Positions 45,590 to 57,439 of a DNA stretch of 64,000 nt are shown here, in pieces; within the stretch, counting starts at the first letter, position 1; each line of letters opens with the position of its first letter. The position numbers and the translations under genes are program-made. Location: assembly GCA_003508835.1 (NCBI GenBank), contig PUFA01000014.1, positions 2,362,501-2,426,500 of the forward strand, in the 5' to 3' direction. This DNA is from Eonycteris spelaea. Its lineage: Eukaryota; Chordata; Mammalia; Chiroptera; Pteropodidae. Below the pieces are notes generated by a model. That model made no database searches. It saw only the letters and a program-made list of their open reading frames with translations, and was not told the origin of the DNA.

Positions 45590-46730
45590 TTTAGTATATA
45601 GAAAAATTGCAAAGATGGTAGAGTTCCCACGTATCCTATTCCCTTATTATTAACATCATACGTTAGTGATTCCACTTGTCACAATCGATAAAGTAATATT
45701 GGCATATTATCATCAAATGAAGTCCATACTGTATTCCTATTTTCTTAGCTAATGTCACCACCACCCCCATTTCTGCTCTAGAAGGTCACCGAGGATATCC
45801 CATTATAGTCTGTTGTCAAGTCCCCTTAGACGCTTGCTGTGAAATTTTCTCAGACTTTCCTTGACAGTTTTTAGGAGTACTGATCAGATATCTAGTGTTA
45901 TTTGTCTGATGTTTTACTCATCATTAGACTGAGCTTTTAGGTTTGGGGGAGGAAGGCCATAAAAGTAAAGTGCCATTTTCACCGTCTTGTCTAAAGGAGA
46001 CACATTACAAACATGACTTCTCGCTGTTGATGTTGACCTTGACCGCCTGGCTGGGGCATATGGCAGGTGTCTCCCTGGTAAAGTTGCTCTTTGCCCCCCG
46101 TCCATCTGTTCTCTTTGGAAGGAAGCCACCTGTGCATCGCAGCAAGGAGCTGGGGGGTGAGGCGCCACCTCGCCGAGGGCAGGGTCTCTGCACGAACTCT
46201 TCGGAATTCTCCTGCACACGCGATTCATCTCTGCTCTCTGTCCGGCAACCACGGGTGTGTTTACCTTCCCTACAGTTTTACCTTTTCCAGATCGTACTGT
46301 AAATGAAATCCGTCAGTACGTCGCCTCTTCAGACTGGCTTCCCCCACTTCGCAGCGCGCCCTTAAAACACGTGCGTGTCTTCACCAGGGTGTCAGTTCAT
46401 TGCCTCCTGTCACTGACTAGTCTCCCGTTACCTGGATGCACTGCCGCAGGTCAACCCACTTACCTGTTGAAGGACGTTGGTGGCTTCCGGTCTTGAATAA
46501 AGCTGCTGTTCACGTTGATGTGCACGTTTTTGCTCAGACATCAGTTTTTCAATCAGCTGAGTAAACACCTAAGAGTGTGATCGCTGGATCTGAAGGTAGC
46601 ATTGTAAGAAAATCCCAAACCGTCCTCCAAAGTAGCTGAGCCATTTTGTGTCCCCACCGGTAATGAGCGAGGGTCGCTGTTGCTCCAGATCTTCTCCCCA
46701 AAACTCGCACCAACTATTACAGGGTAGTAG
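45590..46730 (-). repeat. L1M element, 3' UTR and ORF2 end, minus orientation
   Basis: The plus strand gives the complement of an L1M 3' UTR ('gaaaaattgcaaagatggta', 'gtctgttgtcaagtcccctta', 'gagtactgatcagatatcta', 'tttgtctgatgttttactca'). Then it gives the complement of the ORF2 C-terminus ('ttgaataaagctgctgttca', 'gtgatcgctggatctgaagg', 'caaaccgtcctccaaagtag', 'gagccattttgtgtcccc'). The ORF2 part near 46,290-46,500 has many CpGs where the family normally has TG or CA. Confidence 0.75.
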
Positions 46731-47080
46731 GAAGCTCGGAGAACCTGTCTCTGAGTGCGCCAAACGCTGAGCTCTGGCTCACTGCCTGAGACAACGTGAA
46801 CTTGTGCCACCAAAGTCACTCTAATGAAATGACAGCCACTGCTGCTCAGATCCAGGGCTGCACACAGGAGCTTCTTTGAAATCCACCCTTGCCAAACAAT
46901 CCACACCCCTGTGTGGCAGCCTCACAGCACCTCCAAGGCCAAGTGTCACCAAGTGTGCCCAAAGGGGTCTATGAATGAAAGTCTTCTGGTTCTGCCTTAC
47001 CAAGGCAGGGCTCGGAGAGTGGGCAATTAGCAAGTTATCTAAGTGTAGGGATGGCGGTCAAAGACACCAGGGCCACCATA
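46731..47080. other. Intergenic DNA, no gene seen
   Basis: Unrecognised sequence between two L1 fragments. Confidence 0.4.
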
Positions 47081-47084
47081 GATT

Positions 47085-47485
47085 GCCACTGCAATGCTAA
47101 TGGCAAAGACAGCGGAAAGCAATCCAGGTGTTCAGTACGAGGGCCGGGAGCAAATAAAATACAAACAGCTGCAAGATGAACTGTCATGCAGCCATGAAAA
47201 ATGCTGTGTTTCAAGAATCTCTAATGATCTTGGACTTTTGTACACTCATGCTATGCTGCTACAGGGGAACAGTGGGGTGCGATTCTGTACATACAGATGA
47301 CCCCAACTTCCAAAGTAAAACTCTACGTGTGTGTAGAGTAGAGCCCAGAAGAACATAACACAAAATATTGACAACAGGTTCTTCTGAGTTGATTTTACTT
47401 TTCTTTTTCATCATTTTTGGATTTGCATATGTTCTACAAAGTATTACATTTTTCTTTTAAAAAATATGTTCTTTATATCAGTATT
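47085..47485 (+). repeat. L1M 3'-end fragment
   Basis: 'gaactgtcatgcagccatga' (the 'atgcagccatt' ORF2 end block), then 'ggttcttctgagttgatttt', 'acttttctttttcatcattt' and 'gttctacaaagtattacatt', which is the typical end of a class of old L1 3' UTRs. Confidence 0.65.
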
Positions 47486-47724
47486 AAAGTATTCTCTTCC
47501 CTCTGCCAGAAAGATTTTCATACTCTAGTCCAAAACGTCATCCCGCCTCAAAGTATAATCCACTTAAAGACTCTCATAGCTGTAAAATAAAACCAATTAC
47601 GACTGGCTTACCTAGGGAGGAAGCACTCGTAGCATGCTTCATCAGCACAGAAAAGCGATTTGAGCTTCTCTGCGACAAAAAGCTCGACCCAAGCTCTCAC
47701 TCGCTGGATCTAAGGTGCGAGGAT

Positions 47725-48170
47725 AAGCTAGGCCGCTGTGACAAAAAGGTTCTGAAGCATGGTGGCTTTAAAAGGTTAAAAGTTCACTTATTTTCCCAGA
47801 GGCGAGCAGTCCAGGTGAGCTGCAGTGGGGTGGCTCCGTGCTGTGGCGTCACTGAGAGATCTGGTTCCGTTCCCCTGCTGTCTGGGCCACCTCCATCCGT
47901 GCCCGTGTTCTGATCCATGCGAAGGCGGAAAGAGAAACCCCGAATCTCACTGCTTTGTCTCTAAGGGGAGGAGTCAGACGTAAGGGGAGGAGTCGGGTGT
48001 AAGGGGAGGAGTCAGACGTAAGGGGAGGAGTCGGGTGTAAGGGGAGGAGTCAGACGTAAGGGGAGGAGTCAGACGTAAGGGGAGGAGTCAGACATGCTCC
48101 GATCACACCGCTCACGCCTCGCAGCGCGGTGGCCGTGCGCCCTGCACTGCTGGAGGTTCAGGCCCTACCT
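47725..48170 (-). mobile_element. Possible LTR remnant containing a 19-bp minisatellite
   Basis: 'gctaggccgctgtgacaaaa', 'agcatggtggctttaaaagg', 'cagtccaggtgagctgcag' and 'cgtcactgagagatctgg' resemble an LTR or MLT-like text on the complementary strand. Low confidence in class. The embedded tandem repeat is listed separately. Confidence 0.35.
47962..48094 (+). repeat. 19-bp minisatellite, seven units
   Basis: Seven head-to-tail units of taaggggaggagtc plus five bases. Units 1, 3, 5 and 6 end agacg, units 2 and 4 end gggtg, and unit 7 ends agaca. The array is perfectly in phase (7 x 19 = 133 bp). The alternating unit types imply duplication of a two-unit (38-bp) block. Confidence 0.95.
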
Positions 48171-48720
48171 AGGAGAATCGGACGATGGGTGCGGCAATAA
48201 ACCCCTTCGGCCTCGCGGAGGCTGGAGGGAGATCTCTTATCAGTCTCCGCTGGAGACCCCACGGTCACAGCCCTCGGTGCTCAGGTCCTCCGGGCATATG
48301 TGCAACTGTCCCCACCCAAGTGCCCCTGCGACATGTCCCTGCCTCTTCCCTGCTCTTCCCAGTCTTAAAGGGTCTGCTTCACTTGCACAGAGCACTGCTC
48401 TTAAATCCCCAAATTCTGAGTCCTATTTCTGTGGCAATACAGCTAACTTCTGTTAGGGCAAAAGCTTTTCAAAGTCTGGGATGGATGGTCTCCTAGGTAC
48501 CCCTCTCCCGCCTGGCATCTTCCACCTTTTCAGACATTGAAAACAAACAAACACGTGGCCCTTCTCCTGGGGAAAAGGAGATCTCAGGCCTTGAGAAGAT
48601 GGTAGGAACATCTTACTTTAATTTCTTCCGGATGGGTCTCCAGCCATGAAAACAAAGCTCAGGGCAAATATCAACATATCTCCATCCTTCATCAAACTTT
48701 AAATAAATCTCTGTGCTACA
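48171..48720. other. Intergenic DNA, no gene seen
   Basis: Unrecognised. A 120-codon frame across 48,094-48,456 starts inside the minisatellite flank and shows no family signature. Confidence 0.4.
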
Positions 48721-48721
48721 C

Positions 48722-49087
48722 ATTATGAGCTGAACTCTGTCCCCTTAAAATACACAGTTTAAGGCCCTAACACCCAGTACCTTGTAATGTCACCATACGC
48801 GGATATTGGGTCTTTAAAGAGAATTAAGTTAAAACGGGGTCGTTAGAATAGGCCCTAATCTGATGTGACTAGTGTCCTTACAAGAAGAGATTAGGACGCA
48901 GACACTCACAGAGGGACGACCATGTAGGGACCCCGGGAGAAGATGGAAATCTGCCCGCCACAGAGAGAGGCCTCGGGAGGAACCCACCCAGCCACCACCT
49001 AGACCTCAGGCTCCCAGAGGCCAGAAACGTGAGAGAATGTATTCCTGCTGTGGGACGTTGTCACGGCAACCCTTGCACACTAACACA
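48722..49087 (+). mobile_element. MLT1-type (ERVL-MaLR) solo LTR
   Basis: 'tgagctgaactctgtcccct', 'aacacccagtaccttgtaat', 'ttgggtctttaaagagaatt', 'aataggccctaatctgatgt', 'actagtgtccttacaagaag' and 'gagagaggcctcgggaggaa' follow a forward MLT1 LTR, ending 'acactaacaca'. Confidence 0.85.
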
Positions 49088-51010
49088 ACACTATTTTTGA
49101 GCATAATGCAGGTCGTAGCCGGAGACTTACACATATTTGCAGATTTATAATTACAGGTTAATAAGAGTGGGATTTAGCTTAAGGAGTAGGGGCTGCAAGT
49201 CTGGACTTCTGGGTTTTAATTCGGGGCCAGGCCTTTACCATCTCCCTGGCCTCCCACCTGCCATGTAATTTCCCTCGGCCTTGGGTTCCTACATCATGAA
49301 GGGTTTGACTCATCACCTGCGGCTCTGGTTTCTGAGTCCACGGTCGATTAGATAGTGAGAACCCCCCAGCTGAGTGCCCCTGTGCCCCCCGCTTTACCAA
49401 GCATGCTTGGAGCAACACCGGCACGTAAAGATAATGGGCGCCCGCAAAAAGAGGCCGAAGAAACTTGGGAAACCATATCCTGCTTCCGGAAAGACCTAAG
49501 ACCCATGAGTGCCTTAGAGGATCCGAAAACAGCCCTACAGGAAAGGAAAGGAGACCGCGGGCTCCACCGAGCATTCCCCGAGCTTATGCGAGCCCAGCGT
49601 TTATAAACACCCCGAGGTGCTCCTGTCCCACAGGTCTTGCTTGGACAGCACCATGCTGTCACTTTCCAGTGTTAAAGAAAAATGATCCTGACACCCGCTA
49701 ACTGGTAAGGAAGGCTTTATCCCAGAGTAGGGCAGCAGGAGCTGACTGCCCCCAGCAGGGGGAGAGGGCGGGCTCTGCTCCCAGCTCAGCGACATGTTTG
49801 TAACAGCCACAGAGTAGAACGAGGGTCTCGGGGGATGCAAACTGCTAAGAGGAGACATCAGGACCGGCAGAGTCCTGCTGAAGGCAGGTCGGGGGCACCG
49901 TTAAGGGGGGGGGGCGAGGATCTAATCAGATGCAGAGGGAGATCAGGTATCAAGGGTCAGAGGCTTCTTCTAAAACCACTGAGCAGGATTCCTGCTAAAA
50001 CTGAGCTAGACAGACTGAAGACTGGCCCAAGGCCAAGGACGCGTCACAAAGAAGGCTCAGAGGCAGCTGCCTCAAGGTGAGTTGTCACCGGCCCATCCAC
50101 GATAATTAATCGTAACAAGAAGCTGCCGTGAAATCTTTATCATTCATCTTCTTTTATTTTCTCAGTAAATCATTTTAAGATAGACTCATTTTCCAAGAGG
50201 GGAAAAAAGGCGGGACTCCAACGGTGGGATTTCAACTGTGTCGGTTTCAGTCTAGTGACCGGCACGGTCTGCGGTGGAAACAGGAAAGTGTGCCCAGAGC
50301 CATGACCAGTTGGCAGGCGAAGAGGCTCATCCCGGGGCCCCAAGGCCCTGGCCTTGGACCTGACAGTACCGGGCACTAGTTCCTGTTCAGAAATCCAGGT
50401 GCTGGCCTCAGATCAGAGGAGACACGCGACAGGGGAGCCTCAGGATCAACCGTGGCCAAGAAACATCCAAGGACTCTTTCTACCCAGAGTGTTAACCACA
50501 TCCGCTCCCTTTTCTGTCTGTCACCTCGTGTTATTCACGGCAGCTCTGGGACATTGCTATGTAAGGTGGCGGCATCCTGTTTCACTGGGACATGGATTTG
50601 TGTGAAGCGAGAGCGCTGTGTTCACGAAAAATGTGGCAAAAACAGTGGTGGTGTGTCCCCCGCCCCCCGAAAAAGTCACTGTTTATCAGGAAGCTATTTC
50701 TGACAAAGATTTAAGACCCAGTCGGAATGGGAGGGGTCATACAAACAGTTCCTTTGTGTTTATACCTTGCATAGGACTAAAGCTAACACTGTAAGAAAGT
50801 TAAATAATGGCAAAAGCAGAATGAAGCGCCTGGTTCAGTGACAACCCGTTCTGGCCGTTTAACCGGGGGCTTGACCATGAACGTGCCCGGGCCCTGCCCC
50901 CTGAGATTCCGGTTCAGCTGACCGTGGGGAGACCAGACAGGGAGGGATGCGCTGAGCCTTTAAAAAGAAACACATATTAAAATCTCCAGCCGGGGCTGCA
51001 CCCTGGATCT
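49088..51010. other. Intergenic DNA, possible diverged LTR
   Basis: 49,690-50,090 weakly resembles 21,740-22,110 (see findings) and may be an old ERV LTR. A G10 run lies at 49,905-49,914. No gene is recognised. Confidence 0.35.
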
Positions 51011-51014
51011 GTTC

Positions 51015-51125
51015 AGCCTCACGTCGTGGACGAGGAAACCGAGGCCCAGAGAAGGGGCGTAACTCGTGAAAGGCCACACGGCTCATTAGTGGTAAAGCCA
51101 AGAACAGAAGCAGGCGCTACGCAGC
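51015..51125 (-). repeat. MIR fragment
   Basis: 'gacgaggaaaccgaggccca', 'gagaaggggcgtaactcgtg' and 'aaggccacacggctcattag' match the MIR complement, with CG in place of several TG/CA positions. Confidence 0.75.
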
Positions 51126-53223
51126 CCTGCAGGTTTTCCTCACAGCCCAGCCTGCGGGGCAGCAACTCTGAGAGAAGACGGGAGGCTGTCTTCCTGAGGA
51201 CAGAAATGAGAGGCTCGAATACGCGAGCTTCCTGAGTACACGTTAAAGGGACAAAGCAGACATTCCGGCCCCCGCCCGCGCGCAGAACCACCCGGGCTAC
51301 AGTCGCTCTGCTGCGTTGGGGTTTTCCCGGAGTGGGGAGCAGATGGAGCCGGGCGACTCCTGGTGGGCTTGGGGATGTGGCGGGCAGGGAACCGACCTTC
51401 GATTCATCCAGGATCGTGGCGAGCGTGCCGTGTGTGCGGGCGGGCGGCGGTGGCGCGTGCTTGCCCGCGGTGGGGAGGCAGGTGCGGGCATGGAGAGTCT
51501 CCAGAGTCAGGCGCGGTGGTGCCGGGGCGATCACTGAGGCCATAGCCGCCCCCCGAGAGCGGGAACGGCAGCTGCTTCTCCCCGGTGGGGTCCTCATGGC
51601 AGGCAGCGAGGCGCCGGCCGGCTAGCTCTTGGGGTTCCAGGAACCCGCAGTGATGACCGTGTGGGCTTCTGCCTTGCACCACGATCTCCACAGCGTTTTT
51701 CATCCTTCGCCATCAACCTCTTCTAACTACGTAGCTGGCCATCCATCAGGTTGCCGCCCTTTGTGACAACCGTGTAGCGAGGCTTAGACAACGGCGAGGA
51801 GGAGACTTCGCTGTTTCGGGGTGCTGGATCTGAGCCTGGGGATCCTTGAAGGAGAACCATCTCGTTCCGGCTCCGCTTGGCCGGCCGCACGCTGTAAATG
51901 ATTGCTCGTGGGCAGCTCGTTAGAGACATATGACAAACAGAGAACGCTCTTTTCCTTTCAGAAAAGCGGATCTGAGTGGACGAGCCGGCGGACTCAGTCA
52001 ACCTTCGGCGGCACCATAGAAAGAAAGTCACAGAATAAGCCAGTTCATGTGACTCGGAAGTCCGGGAGGCGGCCGGAAGGGCGTGAAATTAAGTGTCGTG
52101 GTACAACACCACTTTCGAAAGTTCTCTCTCAGCTCGAAGACTTCTCGAAGGTTGTGAGTCCTATTCCACTTCGACACATTAAAAATCACCGTGCGGTCGC
52201 TGGTCCACCGATAGTTTTGGGTCTTACGCCGATGTAACTTCCTGTGAATTAAATAACATTACTCTTACAGCATTGAAAGGCCTATCTTTTATCTGTGGGG
52301 GAGAAAAAGGCTCAGAAATTATCCCTTCCAACCTGAGTTGTATGGAACTTACACCACTGGCAACAACCCCATTTATCTTGACTCAGAAAAACAGTATGCA
52401 AGTCATTTCCACCACCATATTTCAGAAATTGGTGCTGTGGAAGAGTTTTCCCCATGCATGGAGCCTCCAAAGCACTGAGAAATTCGTGAGCTAATCCTTC
52501 CCTTGGGCCGTGTCTGCTAACTGCCCGCCAGGGGGACCGTGAAGGCCCCAGCATTAAAGGTGCATCTGTAAAGTGAGGAACTTTAACAGCATCACTGGCC
52601 ATTGGGAGGGTATGTGCCCCAATAGGCTAGGGATGGTGTGTAAGCATCCCAAGAATTCAGTCACTATTAATTAGGGCATAAAAAAGACGGAAGATGAAAT
52701 AACCAATCTTCTAAAGACTCATGTCCTGAGGGAGACATTCGTGTCATGGTGATTATATCGTATCACAATCTATCAACGATTTGATTGATCACTGGGGGTT
52801 TGAGACACACGTGCAGGTGGATGGTGTGTCTGTCTGCGTCACTGAATTGCTGGTAGAATGTTGTTGGGGCTTTACTCCTTCTCCCCAACCCCTGGGGGGG
52901 GGGGAAGATTTACCTTGCTGAGAATTAAGGCAAGGTATACTGACATGTGTATGGAAATGGGATTCAGAAGTCAGCCGGAGAAAAGAAAAGAAAACGATGT
53001 GTCTCGGAGGGAGGTGACACTGTGGGATTGAAAGTGAACACAGAAAAAGAACAAGTCTGAGGCCGAGATGAGTTCCGTGTCCTACAAACAAAGTTCACAG
53101 TGTCCGCGGACTTCCAGGAGACGTCCAGCAAGAAACTGGCTGTGCGATGTGAAGCCTGGGGATGGAGAGAGGTGCGGGCATCGGTGTCCAGGTGGTGCTG
53201 GAAGCTAACAGAACACGAGATTC

Positions 53224-53267
<44 letters not shown>

Positions 53268-54065
53268 ACGCGCAAACAAAGGAGCTGAGACAGAACGCAC
53301 TGAATTTGCTGACCGGGCTGTAACCATATCCCCTTCCTCCTCCTGATCAGCACGAGATCCCAGGCTAAAAGTGGGTGACGCTTATGGAACGATAGCCACT
53401 GCATTATGTAACGTAAGTGCCTGGGATTTGTTTGCTCAGGGAATCAATGGACCTCGCAGGTGGAAGAGCTAACACCAGCGACGTGACTTACATGTTTCAT
53501 TAAACATGCTGAGGGTAAAAAATATCACAACGAAATCAAACTAGGAGATGAGAAGACAAACAAAAGAAATCTCAGTATTGTGCTGTTGTGTTCAAGTGTT
53601 TCGGGTGGAGTTCAAAAGCTCCTTCCTGCTTTCGGAAGGAGGTATAACATACACCTTTTTTCCCCCTTCACAACTGGGTCATCGAGCCAAGGAATCGAAA
53701 GGTAAGTTCTATTTTTAGCGATGTTACAGAATATCCATGTTAAAGGCCTCAGGTGCTTTAGGTAGAAACAAGCCAAGGTGAAATAAAACCGACTTCAGCA
53801 CTGCAGGTGGACTTACAGCCAGGAGCACACAGCAACTGTTGGTTCTGAGAGTCAGCTCTCCCTTCTAATTAGTTCCACAGCCCGTAACTGCTCTCGGGGT
53901 CTAGGACGGACGCAGAGTGCAAATAAATGTAAATAAAAATGCGAACGATTAATCAGAAGGTTTTCTTTCAACTCACTGACCTCTGATTTTGGCCACGATG
54001 TCTACATAAATGTTAGCTACGTCATCTCATCAGCTAATCACCCCGGGAGAAGTGTTTCTCTAGTG
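51126..54065. other. Intergenic DNA with simple repeats
   Basis: GC-rich around 51,240-51,620, where overlapping open frames on both strands look spurious. A G11 run lies at 52,894-52,904 and a GA microsatellite at 53,228-53,258. I recognise no exon, RNA gene or transposon. Confidence 0.5.
53228..53268 (+). repeat. (GA)n microsatellite
   Basis: 31 nt of perfect GA followed by an interrupted stretch (cgagagaga). The Ser/Leu-rich minus-strand frame across it is an artefact. Confidence 0.95.
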
Positions 54066-54069
54066 ACTT

Positions 54070-54540
54070 TTATGATTATTATAGGATAAGATATACACCA
54101 AAGAAAGATAAACAGGAAACCATAGCCTCAAAACTTTTTTTCTTTTAAAAACAGCATAATGACATTACAGTAAATTTCTGAGGGATGGTCAGAATCTCAC
54201 TATCCTAATACAAATATTATTTTCATTTTTACATGTCTTCCACTCTTGGGCCATGTATGGACATTTCCAAGTTGTTGCAATTATATACATGTACTTTTGC
54301 AGTCTGCTTTAAAAATTTTATATTATAGACTATTTCGATGTTTAGCCGTCCTCAAAAATGATTGTTTTTTAAATGGCTGAGTGTCGATGAATTACGACTT
54401 TTCAGATATTCTCTTGTGGTTGGATATTTTAGTTACATATAGCTTTCCCTTTCTTTATTAGAGAACATGGCAGTTAATAAACAGTAATATTTTTTTTCAC
54501 TAGGCGTATATTTCTAATAAAGTCGCATAATAGCGCTAAT
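54070..54540 (-). repeat. Old LINE fragment, minus orientation
   Basis: 'tgcagtctgctttaaaaatt', 'gtcctcaaaaatgattgttt', 'tttaaatggctgagtgtcga', 'gtggttggatattttagtta' and 'aataaacagtaatat' resemble the complement of a common old mammalian LINE 3' region ('ttaatggctgcataatattcc...'). Confidence 0.4.
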
Positions 54541-55685
54541 TAAAAGTTTTAGTTTCAGCATGTCTTCACCAGCATGGATTATGATCCCTTTTTACATGTT
54601 CCGATAACTTGGTACAAAAACCCCCCTAAGAAATGAAATGCAGAATTGAGTAATTCTGTAAGCTAGCCACGTGGATTCTACCTACCGACTGGAGGACCGC
54701 TGCTTTTTGCCCCCGTATGTCAAGCTCATCACTTATTAAACAACTAGAAATATCCATGTCATTATGCGTGTCCTCCCCACCTCCACCCTCATCCCACTGT
54801 GACCAGCCCTCTGGGCAAACAGACAGTTGCATATAGATTCTCGGAGGCACAAATGTGTTTTCCAGTGATGAGCGTGGTGGGAGGCGAGGCCTCCCCAGTG
54901 TCCACCCCAGACAGTGCGACTCTGTTAAAGGCGAGGCTGCGAGAGGGGCGTGCGGCCTTGACCTGGGCTGGGCCCTGCCTCTCCCGTTGCCCGGCGACCA
55001 CGTGCAACTGTCTCTCTGGCTGATTTCATTAAGAGTCAACAACTGCTGATTCACACCCAGAAACCCTTTCACCGTGATAAAACTTACTGGACAGAAGTCT
55101 GTTGATGTGCGTATTCGTGAGACACATGGTTCAGTTGCTTCATCTCCGAGTACTTTTCCAAACATTCCCTTTAGAACCTAATGTCTTTCATCACCTTTCT
55201 CTTTATGCCACGGAATGAGATCTTGGCTACTACATGGGTCAAGGGAGTTTTGCTAAGCAATGCTGTCCGACGGACATGCGTCCCGTCACCTGACAGGTGT
55301 GCAATCCTGATCCCGTGCACCAGTTCAGCAGGGTGGCCTTCTCTTTTAGGGGTGCTGGCTCGAGCCAACAATTCCACACAGTTTTCTGACCCAGTGATTA
55401 GAATATTCGGGTCTTACTTCCATATTCAGTGGGTGTATATAAAATACTCAAGGTCCAAAGTAAACTCATAACAATTGTGAACTGAGGAGATTAAGATGCT
55501 TGATCGCACACACACACACACACAATTAGGACTGAAGTCTATCTATGAGAGAGTTCACGATAAATGCCATTTAAATCCAATATTCCTTTAAATTCCAGCT
55601 AGCAAGCAGCCATGTGATATAGGACACGTGAGCAGAAACATGTCTTGTTTGGACTGACTTTAATCCCAGTTCTATCACTTTAATC
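54541..55685. other. Intergenic DNA, no gene seen
   Basis: Contains a (CA)9 microsatellite (55,507-55,524) and a 14-bp direct repeat, actttaatcccagt, at about 55,657 and 55,678. A 179-codon minus-strand frame (54,626-55,165) has no recognisable domain. Confidence 0.5.
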
Positions 55686-55689
55686 CCAG

Positions 55690-55880
55690 TGACCTGAGCA
55701 CCTAATAATATTAAATATTTATGGAGCGTCTAGTATGGGGCAGTCACTGAACAAAGTGCTTACTTATAAGACATATTTGATTCTCACAATTTTAAGGTAG
55801 AAACCATTGTTATCCACATTCTACAAACAAATGAAAAAAGGAAGTCTAGAGAGACTATATAATTTGTCCATAATGCTGTA
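55690..55880 (-). repeat. MIR SINE
   Basis: 'aatatttatggagcgtctag', 'tatggggcagtcactgaaca', 'ttgattctcacaattttaag', 'ccattgttatccacattcta' and 'caaacaaatgaaaaaaggaa' match the complement of MIR. Confidence 0.85.
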
Positions 55881-55884
55881 TTTG

Positions 55885-56750
55885 GTTTGCTAATTTTTGT
55901 TTAGGATTTTTGCATTTATCTTTTTGAACAAAATAAACCTGTAATTTCCCTTTTTGTAAAATCCTTACCAAATTTTGGAATCCGGGTTTTTCTTACCTCA
56001 TAAAATTCTTAGGAAATTTTTCTCTTTTTTTCTGTCTTTTGAAAGAATTGTATAAGACTGATGATATTTCTTCCTTAAGTGTTTGACAGCATTCACTTGA
56101 GAAGCCATCTGGGTCTGGAGTTTTCTTTGTGGAAGATTTTTAAATGATCTATTCAAATATTGAGATTTTTCTATGTATTCGTAGGTCGGTTTTGGTAACT
56201 TGTGTTTCTCTAGGAATTTATACATTTCCTCAAAATTTACAAATGTATTGGCATAAAGTTGTCAGCAGTGTCTTCTTATTTTTTACAGTCTGTTTGCCTG
56301 ATATTAGTATAGCTCAATTAGCTCTTTTCAGTTTTAATTTTCTTTGTTTTGCTTGCATGAAATTATTTCTTCTAAGCTTACTCTTTAGCTTTGATCACCT
56401 TAAATTTAAATTTTATCTCCCGTAAGCAGCATAGAGTTGGATTATTTAAACACAGCTTATCAATTTTTAAAGTTTAGTTGTGTATAGTTCATTTATATTA
56501 AACATAATTATGGTTATGTGTCAATTTAAATCTACGATCTCACTATTTGCTTTCTATTTGTTCCATACCTTTTATAGTCCCTTTCTTGCCTTCTTTTGTA
56601 TTAATTAAAGATTTATATTTCGTTTTCCATACTCTAGCTTGTTGGTTAGGAGAATATTTAAGCTTTATGGAGATTAAAGCTTACACAATTCTAGGTGCTG
56701 TTATTAATAAACATTATAAATATATAACTTGAAATAAAATATATATAAGC
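55885..56750 (-). repeat. L1 ORF2 (reverse-transcriptase region) fragment, minus orientation
   Basis: The plus strand carries the complement of L1 ORF2: 'cattcacttgagaagccatc', 'tgggtctggagttttctttg', 'tctaggaatttatacatttc' and 'gtattggcataaagttgtc'. A second block, 'gtaagcagcatagagttgga', follows. Reading frames are disrupted. Confidence 0.85.
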
Positions 56751-57435
56751 ATATAAAAATAAAAGAAATCACAACAAATTTTAAATTTTAAAAAGGTGAC
56801 TAACATCACAAATATCAACAAACCCAGAAAAAAAGTCATATTTTTATTTGACTGCTTCTATAAGATTTTTCCTACTTTTTTGTGCTGCTTTATATGACAA
56901 CAATCTTATAACATCACACACTGTAGAGAGTACAGAAAATAGTTCAGGCTTCCCTCTAACACTATGATGGAAATCTTCCGAGGTGGCGTTTCTTATTCCT
57001 GATCCTTATACTACATAAAAACATATGACTTCAAACACAAATGTACTCACAGGAATTCTGATAAATCTTCCAAAAAAAAAAAAGATTTGATGTATTCGTA
57101 ACTGAATACGCTGCGTGATTAAGCATGTTCATAAGAGGAGAGAACTTTTGTTTTGATCCTGCATCAATAGAAAACGAGCCCTCTGCTGTGACTGCACGTG
57201 TGACGGTCGGAAACGTGTTCCAAAGACACGTGTCCAAAGCTCCGTGTACGTCAAATGTTATTTCTGCACGGCTACACATGCTCGCAACGCCAGGCCCAGG
57301 GCACACACAGGTGGGTGGAAGAGATTATTCCTGGACATCATTCGTATACTGAAACAGCTAGAACTATCTTAAATATACGAAAGAAAAAAAGAAGTGACTC
57401 TAACTCCCCAAACACACGTCAGCAACCTGACCTAC
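56751..57435. other. Intergenic DNA between L1 pieces
   Basis: AT-rich and unrecognised; possibly diverged L1 sequence linking the two ORF2 fragments. Confidence 0.35.
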
Positions 57436-57439
57436 ATGT

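Noticed and set aside
47962..48094. CRISPR-like array
   Set aside because: Units are directly contiguous 19-mers without spacers, in a mammalian genome; it is a minisatellite.
51019..51597. 192-codon minus-strand frame
   Set aside because: Overlaps a MIR relic at one end and several competing frames; no domain signature.
54626..55165. 179-codon minus-strand frame
   Set aside because: No recognisable domain, splice structure or family resemblance.
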